Shown: positions 54,510 to 62,962 of the stretch, piece after piece | Layout of the letters: each line of letters starts with the position of its first letter | Numbering within the stretch: the first letter of the stretch is position 1 | DNA from: Nocardia jejuensis NBRC 103114 | GTDB taxonomy: Bacteria > Actinomycetota > Actinomycetes > Mycobacteriales > Mycobacteriaceae | Length of the DNA: 64,000 bases | Direction: 5' to 3' | Assembly (NCBI RefSeq): GCF_001613145.1 | Contig: NZ_BDBU01000043.1 | Span: 62,001 to 126,000, forward strand | The notes under the pieces: generated by a model | What the model was told of the DNA's origin: nothing | Seen by the model: the letters and a program-made list of their open reading frames with translations, nothing else | Database searches by the model: none | Translations under genes and position numbers: made by a program

Positions 54510-54592
54510 GATCGTCCTTCGGATTCGTATCGGTCGACCGGGATCCTCGTCGATCACACCGGTCCGCTTGGAGTCGTCAGTGCCCCAAGGAA

Positions 54593-54636
54593 AGTGCACT
54601 CTTTGAGTGAACACTTGTACACCCGACAGTGTCACT
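54593..54636. promoter_or_regulatory. AGTG/CACT half-site cluster upstream of desaturases
   Basis: Four overlapping or adjacent dyads occur here: AGTGCACT (54593-54600), CACTC-TTT-GAGTG (54597-54609), AGTG-AA-CACT (54606-54615) and AGTG-T-CACT (54628-54636). They lie 84-127 bp before the desaturase start. This is a likely operator for a TetR-type lipid regulator. Confidence 0.6.
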
Positions 54637-54801
54637 AGAACACGTTCGCCGTCAACCCCCGAGCACGTGCCGCGGTGACGGCATCGGACGGCACGGGACG
54701 GCGAAGACCGAAGGCCGGTGACAGGCGGCGGGACGATCGCCGCGAAATCGGCCGTAGTGCCGGACCCGGCCCGGACTCCCCCGAGAGTCCGGGTCCCGGG
54801 A

Positions 54802-55056
54802 TCAGTTGGGCGTGCAGACGATGGTGGCGAACTTGGCGGTACCCCGCCATTCGGTCTGCGCGACGCCCGCGGCCTGGCGCTTGCCCTTCTTCGCCTCGAC
54901 CGTCACCGCGGGCAGCTGTTCGCCCGCCCAGGTCTGCGCGGTGCAGGTGTAGGTGGGCAGGCCCGCCTGCGCGGGGGCGACGACCCCCGCCACACCGAAG
55001 ACCGGCGCGAGGGCGAATACGGCGACGGGCACGATAATCGACAACCTACGGCTCAC
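54802..55056 (-). CDS. Small secreted protein with two cysteines
   Basis: 84 residues: a signal peptide (cleavage after AQA near residue 31) and a 53-residue mature part with Cys in TYTCTAQTW and Cys in TIVCTPN, probably disulfide-linked. The basic middle is EAKKGKRQAA. GAGGAGA precedes GTG 55056. Many actinobacteria secrete such short beta-rich proteins; no function is known. Confidence 0.75.
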   Translation of the reverse strand: MSRRLSIIVPVAVFALAPVFGVAGVVAPAQAGLPTYTCTAQTWAGEQLPAVTVEAKKGKRQAAGVAQTEWRGTAKFATIVCTPN

Positions 55057-55179
55057 AATTTCTCCTCATGCGAAATCGGGGCGACCAGCGAATCAGTGGC
55101 CAGATTCTCGCACGTGCGGGGACCGCGCGCCCGGCACACCGGCGAACCACCCGCGCCGGGCACGGCAGTCCGCGGCTCG

Positions 55180-56169
55180 TCAATCCGGCGTACCGGCGCC
55201 CCAGTCGTACTCGATTCCGGTGAGTTTCTCACTCATGCGCCACAGCGCGCGAGCCTGAATCCGGCTGTAGGCCAAAGGATTACGGAGGGTCCGGCGCGGA
55301 TACCCGAAGGACTCGAACGCGGGGCCGAGGTAGGCGTTGCCCGGCAGGGACGGCATGGTCGCGGCGTAGAGCTGCGGAAGAGCACCCATGCGGTCGGGCT
55401 GAGCCATCGAGACCAGCAGTCGCTGCTGCAGTGCGGCGAGCCTGGCACCCGCGCCCTTCTCGCCGCCGGCGTCGTAGAGATGGGTGGCGGAGAGTCCGGG
55501 GTGCGCGGCCACCGCGGTGAGGGTGGACCCGGCCGCCCGGGCGCGACGATCCAGTTCCGCGGTGAACAGCAGATTGGCCAGCTTGGACTGGCTGTAGGCG
55601 AGCCAGCGCACGTACAGCACGCGCCAGTTCGGGTCGGCCCAGTTGATCATTCCGCCCCACGCCGCGATGGAGGACACCGTCACCACCCGGGGCGCGGGGG
55701 CGCGCAGCAACGCGGGCAGCAACAGTCCGGTGAAGGCGTAATGGCCCAGATGATTCGTGCCGAACTGGGCGTCGAAACCCTGACTGGTGCGAATGTGCTT
55801 GGGCAGCGCCATGACTCCGGCGTTGTTCACCAGGATGTCGATCGGGCTCTCGCGCACGTCCAGATGATCGGCGGCGCGGCGGACCGAGGTCAGATCGGCC
55901 AGATCCAGCGGCACCACTTCGGGTTTGGGGCCGGTGGCGGCCTCGGTCACCTGCTCCAGTGCCGCCGCCGCCTTGACCTCGTTGCGGCAGGCCATCAGCA
56001 CCTGCGCACCCCGGGCGGCCAGGGCTTCGGCGGTGCGCAGACCCAGTCCGCTGTTCGCACCGGTGACCACGGCGGTCTTACCGGTCAGGTCGGGAATGTC
56101 CGCCGCCGTCCAGCGGCGCGGGAGGAAAGGAATGGATGCCACGGCCCGATCGGACTGCACCTCGGCCAT
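55180..56169 (-). CDS. Short-chain dehydrogenase/reductase (retinol-dehydrogenase-like)
   Basis: 329 residues. The cofactor motif is AVVTGANSGLGLRTAEALA, NNAGVMAL follows, and the catalytic Ser and YSQSK (Tyr/Lys) are intact. The long C-terminus matches the WWOX/RDH-like SDR group of mycobacteria. It would act on a hydrophobic alcohol or ketone with NADP(H). ATG 56169 lies 10 nt after GGAG; GTG 56178 is too close to it. Its promoter carries a GTCTGAGAC site at 56200. Confidence 0.9.
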   Translation of the reverse strand: MAEVQSDRAVASIPFLPRRWTAADIPDLTGKTAVVTGANSGLGLRTAEALAARGAQVLMACRNEVKAAAALEQVTEAATGPKPEVVPLDLADLTSVRRAADHLDVRESPIDILVNNAGVMALPKHIRTSQGFDAQFGTNHLGHYAFTGLLLPALLRAPAPRVVTVSSIAAWGGMINWADPNWRVLYVRWLAYSQSKLANLLFTAELDRRARAAGSTLTAVAAHPGLSATHLYDAGGEKGAGARLAALQQRLLVSMAQPDRMGALPQLYAATMPSLPGNAYLGPAFESFGYPRRTLRNPLAYSRIQARALWRMSEKLTGIEYDWGAGTPD

Positions 56170-56199
56170 ACCGGTCACGCTCCTCTGTGTAGATTTACC

Positions 56200-56208
56200 G
56201 TCTGAGAC
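56200..56208. promoter_or_regulatory. GTCYSRGAC site A
   Basis: GTCTGAGAC lies between the divergent SDR (start 56169) and the Holin-X gene (start 56289). It is one of five copies of this core in the promoter regions between 56.2 and 63.0 kb. Confidence 0.55.
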
Positions 56209-56288
56209 AATCTACCCCGCAGTGCTACGATGCGACAGTTCGCGCGGCGTACGGACATGCGCGACGACGTCGACAGAGGGGGCCACAC

Positions 56289-56783
56289 ATGGCGAGCTAC
56301 CGATCCAGCTATGGCACAGCAGCCGAGGAACCGGGCTCCCCCGATAACCTCGGCGGCGTCGAGGAGGCAGCCCGGCTCCTGCTCTCCGAGCTGATCACCT
56401 ACCTGGCCCCGAGGGTGCGGCGCGCCCGGAAATTCCTGATCACCGAGCTGATTCGGGTGTCGATCGCCGTAGCGGCGCTGGCGTTCGCGCTCGTCGCGGG
56501 TGTCTACGGCACGATCTACTTCTTCGCCTTCCTCACCGAGTTGTTCACCCGGTGGATGCCGCACTGGGCGGCGCTCGGCGCCGTCGCCGCGATCATGCTG
56601 GTGCCCGCCGCCGGCGCCGCGGTGCTCGGTCTCTGGCAGATCTATCGGATGCGCACCGTGCGCGCCGCCACCGGCGCGGCCGCCCAGGCGAGCGCGGTGG
56701 TTCGAGACTTCGCCCGTCAGGATCCGCACGCCGCCAAGGGTTTCCGAGCCGAGCGCCACCGCCGGGAGCCCGTCCGGGGATAG
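56289..56783 (+). CDS. Holin-X/phage-holin-family membrane protein
   Basis: 164 residues. An amphipathic N-terminal part (VEEAARLLLSELITYLAPRV) precedes two membrane helices (IRVSIAVAALAFALVAGVYG and WAALGAVAAIMLVPAAGAAV) and a basic tail. This fits the actinobacterial Holin-X family. Despite the name, these are chromosomal membrane proteins of unknown role, often beside lipid or cell-envelope genes. RBS AGAGGGGG precedes the ATG. A GTCTGAGAC site lies in its promoter region. Confidence 0.8.
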   Translation: MASYRSSYGTAAEEPGSPDNLGGVEEAARLLLSELITYLAPRVRRARKFLITELIRVSIAVAALAFALVAGVYGTIYFFAFLTELFTRWMPHWAALGAVAAIMLVPAAGAAVLGLWQIYRMRTVRAATGAAAQASAVVRDFARQDPHAAKGFRAERHRREPVRG

Positions 56784-56809
56784 CAGGAACCGCACTCTCC
56801 CGCCGTTCT

Positions 56810-56818
56810 GTCTGGGAC
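56810..56818. promoter_or_regulatory. GTCYSRGAC site B
   Basis: GTCTGGGAC lies in the 233-bp gap between the Holin-X gene and the ketoacyl synthase, about 200 bp before the synthase start. Confidence 0.5.
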
Positions 56819-57016
56819 GATCATGGGCGGGTGCGGACCCGCAGCTGTCGACGCGCTGGGCCGCGACGTTCGTGCGCCCGGTCGCGGCATTCGGCCCCAG
56901 CGGGCCGGTCAGGAAGTATCCGGAGTTCGCCGCACCCGACGCCGGTATTGCGATTAGCCTCCTCGGAACCGCGATTTCGTTGCAGTACTTGCCGATTGGT
57001 TGCGAAGGATCCAGCA

Positions 57017-58276
57017 GTGCAGACGCTCGAGAATTTCTCCACCCGTAACGGCGGCTTCCGGAACGTAGTGGTCACGGCGGTGGAGATGACCACCTCGATC
57101 GCTCCGGACACCGAGGGGACCTGGCAGGGACTGCTCGCGGGAGCCAGCGGAATCCGGACGCTGACCGACCCGGATATCGTGCGGCTCGGCCTGCCGGTCA
57201 CCATCGGCGGCAAACTGGTGCGGGATCCGACCGAGGATCTGGATCGAGTGCGCAAGCGGCGAATGTCCTATGTGCAGCAGATGGCCTTCGCCATGGGAAA
57301 GCGGCTGTGGGACAACGCCGGACGGCCCGAGGTGGATCAGGATCGGCTCGGTGTGTGCATCGGCACCGGGCTCGGCGGTGCGGACGCCATCGTCGAGGCC
57401 AACGACGCGCTGCGCGAGCACGGCTATCGCAAGGTGTCCCCCTTCGCGGTCCCGATGAGCATGCCCAACGGCGTGTCCGGTGTGGTGGGCCTCGAGATCG
57501 GCGCCCGCGCGAGCATCGTCACGCCGGTCTCCGCGTGTGCCTCCGGATGCGAGGCGCTGGTGCACGCCTGGCGCGCGATCATCCTGGGCGAGGCCGACAT
57601 GATCGTGGCCGGCGGCGTCGAGGGTTACATCAATCCCGTTGCCATTGCCGGGTTCTCGATGGCGCGGGCGCTGAGCACCCGCTCGGACGCGCCCGAGCGG
57701 GCGTCGCGGCCGTTCGACCGGGATCGTGACGGCTTCGTCTTCGGTGAGTCCGCCGCACTGCTGCTGATCGAGTCCGAGGAGCACGCCCGGGCCCGGGGCG
57801 CGAAACCGCTGGCCCGACTATTGGGCGCGGGACTGACCGCCGACGGCTACCACTTGGTCGCCCCGGATCCGGACGGCACCGGCTGCGCGCGGGCCATGCG
57901 GCGCGCGCTCGAGACCGCCGGGGTCACGCCGACCGAGGTGGATCACGTCAACGCGCACGCGACCGGCACCACCATGGGAGATCTGGCCGAGGCCAAGGGC
58001 ATTGCCGCGGCGGTCGGCACACACCCGTCGGTGTACGCGCCCAAATCAGCGCTCGGGCATTCGGTGGGGGCGGTCGGCGCGCTCGAGGCCGTGCTGTCGG
58101 TGCTGACCCTGCGCGATCAGGTCGTCCCGGCGACGCTGAACCTCGAGCATCCGGACCCCGCGATCGAGTTGGACGTGGTGCACACCGAGCCGCGGCGCAC
58201 CGAAGTCCGCTTCGCACTGAACAATTCGTTCGGCTTCGGCGGGCACAATGCCGCGGTGCTGTTCGGGAGATACTGA
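57017..58276 (+). CDS. Beta-ketoacyl-ACP synthase, KasA/KasB-like
   Basis: 419 residues, close to mycobacterial KasA (416). NGGFRNVVVTAVEMTTSIAP matches its N-terminus. The nucleophile is Cys174 in TPVSACASGCEALVHAW; the His pair lies in HVNAHATGTTMGD (about residue 314) and PKSALGHSVGAVGALE (about residue 345). It condenses malonyl-ACP with long acyl chains in FAS-II. It stands alone rather than in an acpM-kasA-kasB operon, so it may be a specialised paralogue. GAAGGA precedes GTG 57017. Confidence 0.93.
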   Translation: MQTLENFSTRNGGFRNVVVTAVEMTTSIAPDTEGTWQGLLAGASGIRTLTDPDIVRLGLPVTIGGKLVRDPTEDLDRVRKRRMSYVQQMAFAMGKRLWDNAGRPEVDQDRLGVCIGTGLGGADAIVEANDALREHGYRKVSPFAVPMSMPNGVSGVVGLEIGARASIVTPVSACASGCEALVHAWRAIILGEADMIVAGGVEGYINPVAIAGFSMARALSTRSDAPERASRPFDRDRDGFVFGESAALLLIESEEHARARGAKPLARLLGAGLTADGYHLVAPDPDGTGCARAMRRALETAGVTPTEVDHVNAHATGTTMGDLAEAKGIAAAVGTHPSVYAPKSALGHSVGAVGALEAVLSVLTLRDQVVPATLNLEHPDPAIELDVVHTEPRRTEVRFALNNSFGFGGHNAAVLFGRY

Positions 58277-58325
58277 GCTGTTCGGGAGACCGGGCCGGTC
58301 GCTGTTCGCGCCACCCCGACGCGCT

Positions 58326-58403
58326 GTGTCGTGCGGGACGGCACCGACCCACGCCCTGTCCCCCTCCGCACGGTCCTGACCGCGCGGTAGCCCCGCACGA
58401 CAC
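58326..58403. repeat. 12-bp inverted repeat flanking 54 bp
   Basis: GTGTCGTGCGGG (58326-58337) and CCCGCACGACAC (58392-58403) are perfect inverted arms in the convergent gap between the ketoacyl synthase and the SDR. It may act as a long bidirectional terminator hairpin. Confidence 0.55.
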
Positions 58404-58446
58404 TGTCCGGACCCACCGGTCCGCGGCGCGGTGCGAGACCCGTCCC

Positions 58447-59376
58447 TCACCTTTCGAACCGCGTCATCCGCTCGGCCAGGTACTCGTCGATCCGTCGCAG
58501 GGCGGCGGGACGGGTCAGGCGGGCACGCAGCCCGGTCAGCCTGTCCGCCTGCAGGACTCGTGCGGCCAGGCGGGCACCGCCGGGCGAGATCCGGGTGGCG
58601 AGAAACAGTGCCCGCGCCTCGACCGGCGTGGGCACCACCGCCGGATTGCGCCCCGCCACCCGGACGATGGTGCGCGCGATGATCTCGGGGCTGTGCGCGA
58701 CACGGCTGTGCGCGACACGGCGCCGGCCCGGCGCGGACACGCTCGGGGTCCGGGCAGCCGCGTCCGCGTCGTCACCGTCGGCGTCACGTTCCTCGTAGAT
58801 GCCCGTGTGCACCAGGGACGGACAGACCGCCGTGACCCCCACCCCGGTGCCCGCGAACTCCAATCTCATTCCCTCCGTGAGCATCTGGGCCGCCGCCTCG
58901 GTGGTGCAGTACAGCGTGCTGAGCGGTATCGGCGCGAAGGCCGCCACGGAGGTCACATTGATGATCCGCCCGCCCCGGCCGGACTCCACCATCTGCTGCC
59001 CGAAATACCTCGACCCGTACACCAGACCCCACACGTTGACGCCCATGAGCCGTTCCCAGTCCTCGAGCGTGTGGTCGAGAAACGCTCCGGACGTGGTGTA
59101 TCCGGCGTTGTTGACCAGCACCCGGGGCGTGCCGAACTCCGCGGCCACGTCCTCGGCGAAGGTCTCCATGGCCGCCGGATCCGCGACGTCCACCGCGTAC
59201 GGCGTGGCCGTGCCGCCGAACGCCTCGATGGTCTCCGCGGTCCGCACCGCACGTCGTTTGTCCAGATCCGCAGCGATGACGACGGCTCGTTCGCGCGCGA
59301 AGCGCTCGGCCACCGCCCGGCCGATGCCGCCTCCGGCACCGGTGACGACGACAACCTCGTTCTCGAAGCCGGTCAT
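58447..59376 (-). CDS. Short-chain dehydrogenase/reductase without the catalytic Lys
   Basis: 309 residues. The cofactor site is intact (VVVTGAGGGIGRAVAERFAR; NNAGYTTSG). The active-site stretch reads TSVAAF..LYCTTEAAAQM, so the YxxxK motif has Glu where Lys is required (codon GAG). A C-terminal extension of about 60 residues carries VAHSRVAHSPEIIARTIVRV. It may be inactive, use another general base, or act only as a binding protein. AGGGGAC precedes ATG 59376. It is divergent from a paralogue at 59472. Confidence 0.88.
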   Translation of the reverse strand: MTGFENEVVVVTGAGGGIGRAVAERFARERAVVIAADLDKRRAVRTAETIEAFGGTATPYAVDVADPAAMETFAEDVAAEFGTPRVLVNNAGYTTSGAFLDHTLEDWERLMGVNVWGLVYGSRYFGQQMVESGRGGRIINVTSVAAFAPIPLSTLYCTTEAAAQMLTEGMRLEFAGTGVGVTAVCPSLVHTGIYEERDADGDDADAAARTPSVSAPGRRRVAHSRVAHSPEIIARTIVRVAGRNPAVVPTPVEARALFLATRISPGGARLAARVLQADRLTGLRARLTRPAALRRIDEYLAERMTRFER

Positions 59377-59417
59377 GAGGTCCCCTGTTCCACGGCCGCG
59401 ACACCAGATCCTGCCCG

Positions 59418-59438
59418 GTACTGTCCCAGACACAGTAC
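59418..59438. promoter_or_regulatory. GTCYSRGAC site C, within a 21-bp dyad
   Basis: GTCCCAGAC (59423-59431) sits inside the dyad GTACTGT-N7-ACAGTAC. It lies between two divergent SDR genes, 42 bp from one start and 34 bp from the other. Confidence 0.65.
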
Positions 59439-59471
59439 ACTCCGAACTCCAGCCGGAGGAGCAGACGACAG

Positions 59472-60470
59472 ATGCCGAAACCATCTCGACCGCAACGATT
59501 TCGACCGCGGATCGCCGTGGTCACCGGAGCCGGCAGTGGCATCGGCCGCGGCTCGGCCAAGGCGCTCGCGGCGCGCGGAGCGGAGGTGATCGTCGCCGAC
59601 ATCAACTTCGCGACCGCGAAAGACACTGTCGCACAGATTCGTTCGGCAGGCGGTTCGGCGACGCCCTATGCGGTTGATGTGGCCGATCCGCTGTCGATGG
59701 AGGCGTTCGCCCACTACGTGCGCACCTGCCACGGGGTGCCCGATGTGGTGGTCAACAATGCCGGAATCGTGGTCGGCGGACCGTTCTTCGACATCCGACC
59801 GGCCGACCTGCACCGAATCATCGATGTGAACCTGACGGCGGTCGTGCACGGCTCCCAGCTCTTCGCCGCCCAGATGGCCGAGCGCGGACAGGGCGGGCAA
59901 CTGGTCAACGTCTCCTCCATCGCGGCGTTCAACGCGATCCGGCTCGGCACCCCCTACAGCGTCACTTCCGCGGCGGTGAAGCATTTCAGCCAGACGTTGC
60001 GGGTCGAACTCGCGCCGCGGGGCATCGGCGTCACGGTGATCTGCCCCGGGCTGATCGCGACGAATCTGGCCGCCACCGCCGTGCTCGCCACGCTGAGCCC
60101 CGAGCAGGTCGCCATCACCCGGCAGATCGTCGTGAAAGCCATGACGCTGCTCGGCATGCATCCGGATCGAGCGGGCCACAAGATCGTCGAGGCCGCCGCC
60201 GCGAACCGGGCGATGTTGGCGCTGCGCACCGAATCGTGGCTGGCCCACCTCCTGACTCGCGCGTTCCCGGGTCTCACCCGGGCCCTGATGCGCGTCGTCA
60301 GCGGCCCGGAGGTGGAGCGAGCGGTCCGGTTCGTCATCGACCATCCCACCGTGCTCGGCGTGGCCCGGGAGGCGGCCGAACTCATGCCACAAAGGCCCGG
60401 TCTGCAAACCTATTGGGAACCACCGGAATACGATGATCCGCCAGTACCACCCACACCGATGAGGAGATGA
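59472..60470 (+). CDS. Short-chain dehydrogenase/reductase, second YxxxK variant
   Basis: 332 residues, paralogous to the divergent gene at 58447. AVVTGAGSGIGRGSAKALA and NNAGIVVGG are normal, and SSIAAF supplies the Ser. The motif then reads PYSVTSAAVKHF, with Ser at the Lys position of YxxxK; a Lys occurs five residues after the Tyr-plus-four position. The C-terminal 80 residues include helices near LLTRAFPGLTRALMRVVSG and a Pro-rich end. Cofactor binding looks intact, so a redox role remains possible. A small membrane protein gene overlaps its stop. Confidence 0.88.
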   Translation: MPKPSRPQRFRPRIAVVTGAGSGIGRGSAKALAARGAEVIVADINFATAKDTVAQIRSAGGSATPYAVDVADPLSMEAFAHYVRTCHGVPDVVVNNAGIVVGGPFFDIRPADLHRIIDVNLTAVVHGSQLFAAQMAERGQGGQLVNVSSIAAFNAIRLGTPYSVTSAAVKHFSQTLRVELAPRGIGVTVICPGLIATNLAATAVLATLSPEQVAITRQIVVKAMTLLGMHPDRAGHKIVEAAAANRAMLALRTESWLAHLLTRAFPGLTRALMRVVSGPEVERAVRFVIDHPTVLGVAREAAELMPQRPGLQTYWEPPEYDDPPVPPTPMRR

Positions 60471-60595
60471 GCACGATGGGCGAACGCCCAACCGACGCCG
60501 AACCACCCACCCCCCGGAACCTGCTGATCCTGGCATTCCTCGCACTCACGATCGTCGGCGCACTGGTCACCGCCGCCATGGTGGTCGGCGGCTGA
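60467..60595 (+). CDS. 42-residue single-pass membrane protein
   Basis: MSTMGERPTDAEPPTPRNLL leads into the hydrophobic helix ILAFLALTIVGALVTAAMVV and ends GG. ATG 60467 overlaps the SDR stop (ATGA), so it is translationally coupled; GAGGAG lies 0-9 nt before it, and ATG 60476 (39 residues) has the better spacing. Tail-like topology with N-terminus inside. Probably an accessory subunit or anchor of the SDR; this is inference. Confidence 0.65.
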   Translation: MSTMGERPTDAEPPTPRNLLILAFLALTIVGALVTAAMVVGG

Positions 60596-60602
60596 CCCGA
60601 AC

Positions 60603-61940
60603 TCAGGCGGCTTCGCCCGCCTCCGAATAACCGGGCAACCAGCGTTCCACCAGAGCCAGGAACGGCCCGTGCGCATCGAGCTGCGCACACACGCCGATGA
60701 CGCCTGCCAGCACGCGCCCCAGCATGACCAGATCGGGGAGCTCCGGGGGTGTCCGCACGGCCATGGTGTTGTGCACGGACATGTTCTTCACATCCGTTGC
60801 GCGCAGCACGTGCTCCTGCAGCATCCGCCGGCTGATGTGCAGGTGCTCGCCGTCGAATTCGGCGACGATCGGCGCCACCATGTTCCGGATCGGGTCCAGG
60901 TCGAGTTCCTGCCCGGGCCGCACGAAACCGTTGTCGCGCAGGGCCGCCAGCAGGGCGTCGTAGTCCTGGCGCATGCCGAGCCGGGCCAGCTCCCCCACGA
61001 TCGGCGGCAACCCGTCCGGCACGGCGATCGTCGCGCCGAAATCGATGATGCCCAGGCGACCGTCCTCGAGCAGTTGATAGTTGCCCGGATGCGGATCGCA
61101 ATGCAGATAACCGACTCGCGCGGGTGAACCGAGTCCGAACTCCGCCAGCAGCATGCCGGCCCGATCACGCTGGGCCACGGTGCCTTCGGCGATGATCCGC
61201 GAGAGCGGCGTCGCCTCCATCCATTCGGTGATCAGCACCTTCGGCGAACTCGCGATCACCCTGGGCACGAAGAAGTTCGGATCATCCGCGTACGCCTTGG
61301 CGAAGCGCCGCTGATGATCGGCCTCGAGCCGGTAGTCGAGCTCGTCGGCGGTGCGATCGACGAACTCCTCGATCAGCTCCTTCACGTTCACGCCCGGCAT
61401 GAACACCCCGAAGGTGCCCGAAAGCATCCGCAGCAGTTTCAGATCCGACATCAGTGCCACGTCCGCGCCCGGGTATTGGATCTTCACCGCGACCCGGCGG
61501 CCGTCCTTCCACACCGCCCGATGCACCTGGCCGATACTGGCGGCGGCGATCGGCGTGTCCTGGAAACTCGCGAACCGTTCCCGCCAGCGGGTGCCGAGCT
61601 GCTCGTCCAGCACCCGCCGGGCCTGCGCGATCGGCATCGGCGGCGCCTGATTCTGCAAGCGCGAGAGCGCGTCCCGGTAGCGGTCCGCGAAGCGTGGCGG
61701 CACCGCCGCCTCGGCGACGCTGAGCGCCTGGCCGAGTTTCATGGCCCCGCCCTTGAGTTCGCCCAGGACCCGGAACACCTCATCGGCGGCCTTGTCCACC
61801 AGCGCCTCGTCGATGGCACCGCGATCGGCGCCGGTCATGATCGCCTTGCCGGTGGCGGTCATCCGACGCGCCATGATGCCCATCGGGAGGGCGGCGATCT
61901 TCGCCGACCGGGCCAGGCCGGTACGCCTCTTGCCTGCCAT
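60603..61940 (-). CDS. ABC1/AarF-family atypical kinase (UbiB-like)
   Basis: 445 residues. KGGAMKLGQALSVAE is the KxGQ motif, DTPIAAASIGQVHRAVWKDG the A-rich loop that replaces the glycine loop, VAVKIQYPG the catalytic Lys, GYLHCDPHPGNYQLL the catalytic loop and GIIDFGATIAVPDG the DFG-like motif. The UbiB family supports quinone or lipid metabolism; in mycolata these genes sit by lipid loci. ATG 61940 is chosen. A GTCTGAGAC site and a TGGT-N3-ACC site lie about 110-135 bp upstream. A second copy begins at 63069. Confidence 0.92.
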   Translation of the reverse strand: MAGKRRTGLARSAKIAALPMGIMARRMTATGKAIMTGADRGAIDEALVDKAADEVFRVLGELKGGAMKLGQALSVAEAAVPPRFADRYRDALSRLQNQAPPMPIAQARRVLDEQLGTRWRERFASFQDTPIAAASIGQVHRAVWKDGRRVAVKIQYPGADVALMSDLKLLRMLSGTFGVFMPGVNVKELIEEFVDRTADELDYRLEADHQRRFAKAYADDPNFFVPRVIASSPKVLITEWMEATPLSRIIAEGTVAQRDRAGMLLAEFGLGSPARVGYLHCDPHPGNYQLLEDGRLGIIDFGATIAVPDGLPPIVGELARLGMRQDYDALLAALRDNGFVRPGQELDLDPIRNMVAPIVAEFDGEHLHISRRMLQEHVLRATDVKNMSVHNTMAVRTPPELPDLVMLGRVLAGVIGVCAQLDAHGPFLALVERWLPGYSEAGEAA

Positions 61941-62051
61941 GAGTGCCTCGATTCCGTATCGCCGCCGAGCGCCCTCGGCGTCCACCGGCGGCGCGGTGTG
62001 GCGCGAGGATGATGTGAACCGTGCCCCAGGGCACGATCCGAACCCTAGACC

Positions 62052-62074
62052 GTCTGAGACAGGTGGTCAAACCT
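62052..62074. promoter_or_regulatory. GTCYSRGAC site D and adjacent TGGT-N3-ACC site
   Basis: GTCTGAGAC (62052-62060) is followed by TGGTCAAACCT (62064-62074), which resembles the TGGT-N3-ACCA operators of FadR-type GntR proteins. Both lie upstream of the ABC1 kinase and 80 bp past the GntR stop. Confidence 0.5.
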
Positions 62075-62156
62075 GTTGCACCGCAGCACTTTAGACACGT
62101 CGACAACCGGCATGACAAATCCCGGGCCGAGGCCCGGGGATCGGATTCGAGAGGGA

Positions 62157-62933
62157 TCAGGCGGTGACCGCGTGCTCCCGTTCGAGCCCGTCGGAATCGA
62201 CGCCGACCAGCTCGTCGAAGCGCGCGACCACTTTCTCGTGGTAGAGCGTGAACAGATCCTCGAACAGCGATACCTGCGCATCCGTCGGCCCGGCCTCGGA
62301 CTCCCACACCGCCAGCAGCGCACGCCACACCAGCACGTGCATGTCCCCCGAGGCCGCGAAGTACGCCTCGACCGCCTCGGGCACCTCGAACAGCATCTCC
62401 CCCAACGAATTCAGCACCGCGCGCTGCATGGTGAGCCCCAGATCGGTGAGCAGCGTGCGCACCAGATCGACCTCGACGCCGAGCATCCGCGCCCGATCGG
62501 GACGATCGGCGCGAGCCAGCGCCTCCAATTCGTCGACCGCCGCGTGCAGCACCGCCGGATCACCGATCCGCCCGGCCTCGGTGTAGCTCAGAAGGGCCTC
62601 GAGCACGACGGCGCGCTCGGTCGCGACGATTCCGCGGAACATCTCCGCGGCCGCCTCCGGTGCGTGCATCGACAGCCGGAAGAGCCGCCGGTACACGTCC
62701 AATCCACCGGTGCCGCGCACATCGCGCACGGCGAAACCGCGGCCTCTATGCGCGTCGACGAAGCCGTAGGACTCCAGGCGGCCCAGCACCAATTGCGCAG
62801 TGGCCCGGTTCATCTCGAATTCCTCGGCGACCTGGCGAACGGACGGCATCAGGTCACCGGGCGCGTAGTCCCCGGACGCGACACGACGAGCGAGCTCGTC
62901 GGCAACATCGGCGACAACCGTCTGGGCACCCAT
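62157..62933 (-). CDS. GntR family transcriptional regulator
   Basis: 258 residues. The winged helix is ADVADELARRVASGDYAPGD, RQVAEEFEMNRATAQLVLGR and LESYGFVDAHRGRGFAVRDV. The remaining 180 residues form a helical ligand domain of FadR style (MHAPEAAAEMFRGIVATERA; DRPDRARMLGVEVDLVRTLL), which in FadR binds acyl-CoA. AAAGGTGA precedes ATG 62933; TTG 62951 is the alternative. It lies between two ABC1 kinase genes and may control them. The effector is unknown. Confidence 0.87.
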   Translation of the reverse strand: MGAQTVVADVADELARRVASGDYAPGDLMPSVRQVAEEFEMNRATAQLVLGRLESYGFVDAHRGRGFAVRDVRGTGGLDVYRRLFRLSMHAPEAAAEMFRGIVATERAVVLEALLSYTEAGRIGDPAVLHAAVDELEALARADRPDRARMLGVEVDLVRTLLTDLGLTMQRAVLNSLGEMLFEVPEAVEAYFAASGDMHVLVWRALLAVWESEAGPTDAQVSLFEDLFTLYHEKVVARFDELVGVDSDGLEREHAVTA

Positions 62934-62962
62934 CCTGTCACCTTTCGACAACTATGCGACAC

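Noticed and set aside
53298..54635. Longer desaturase start at 54635
   Set aside because: The first 42 codons would cover the AGTG/CACT operator cluster and have no family similarity; ATG 54509 is preferred.
56289..56783. Prophage signal from the holin annotation
   Set aside because: Holin-X proteins are chromosomal in actinobacteria and no phage structural, integrase or lysin gene is present.
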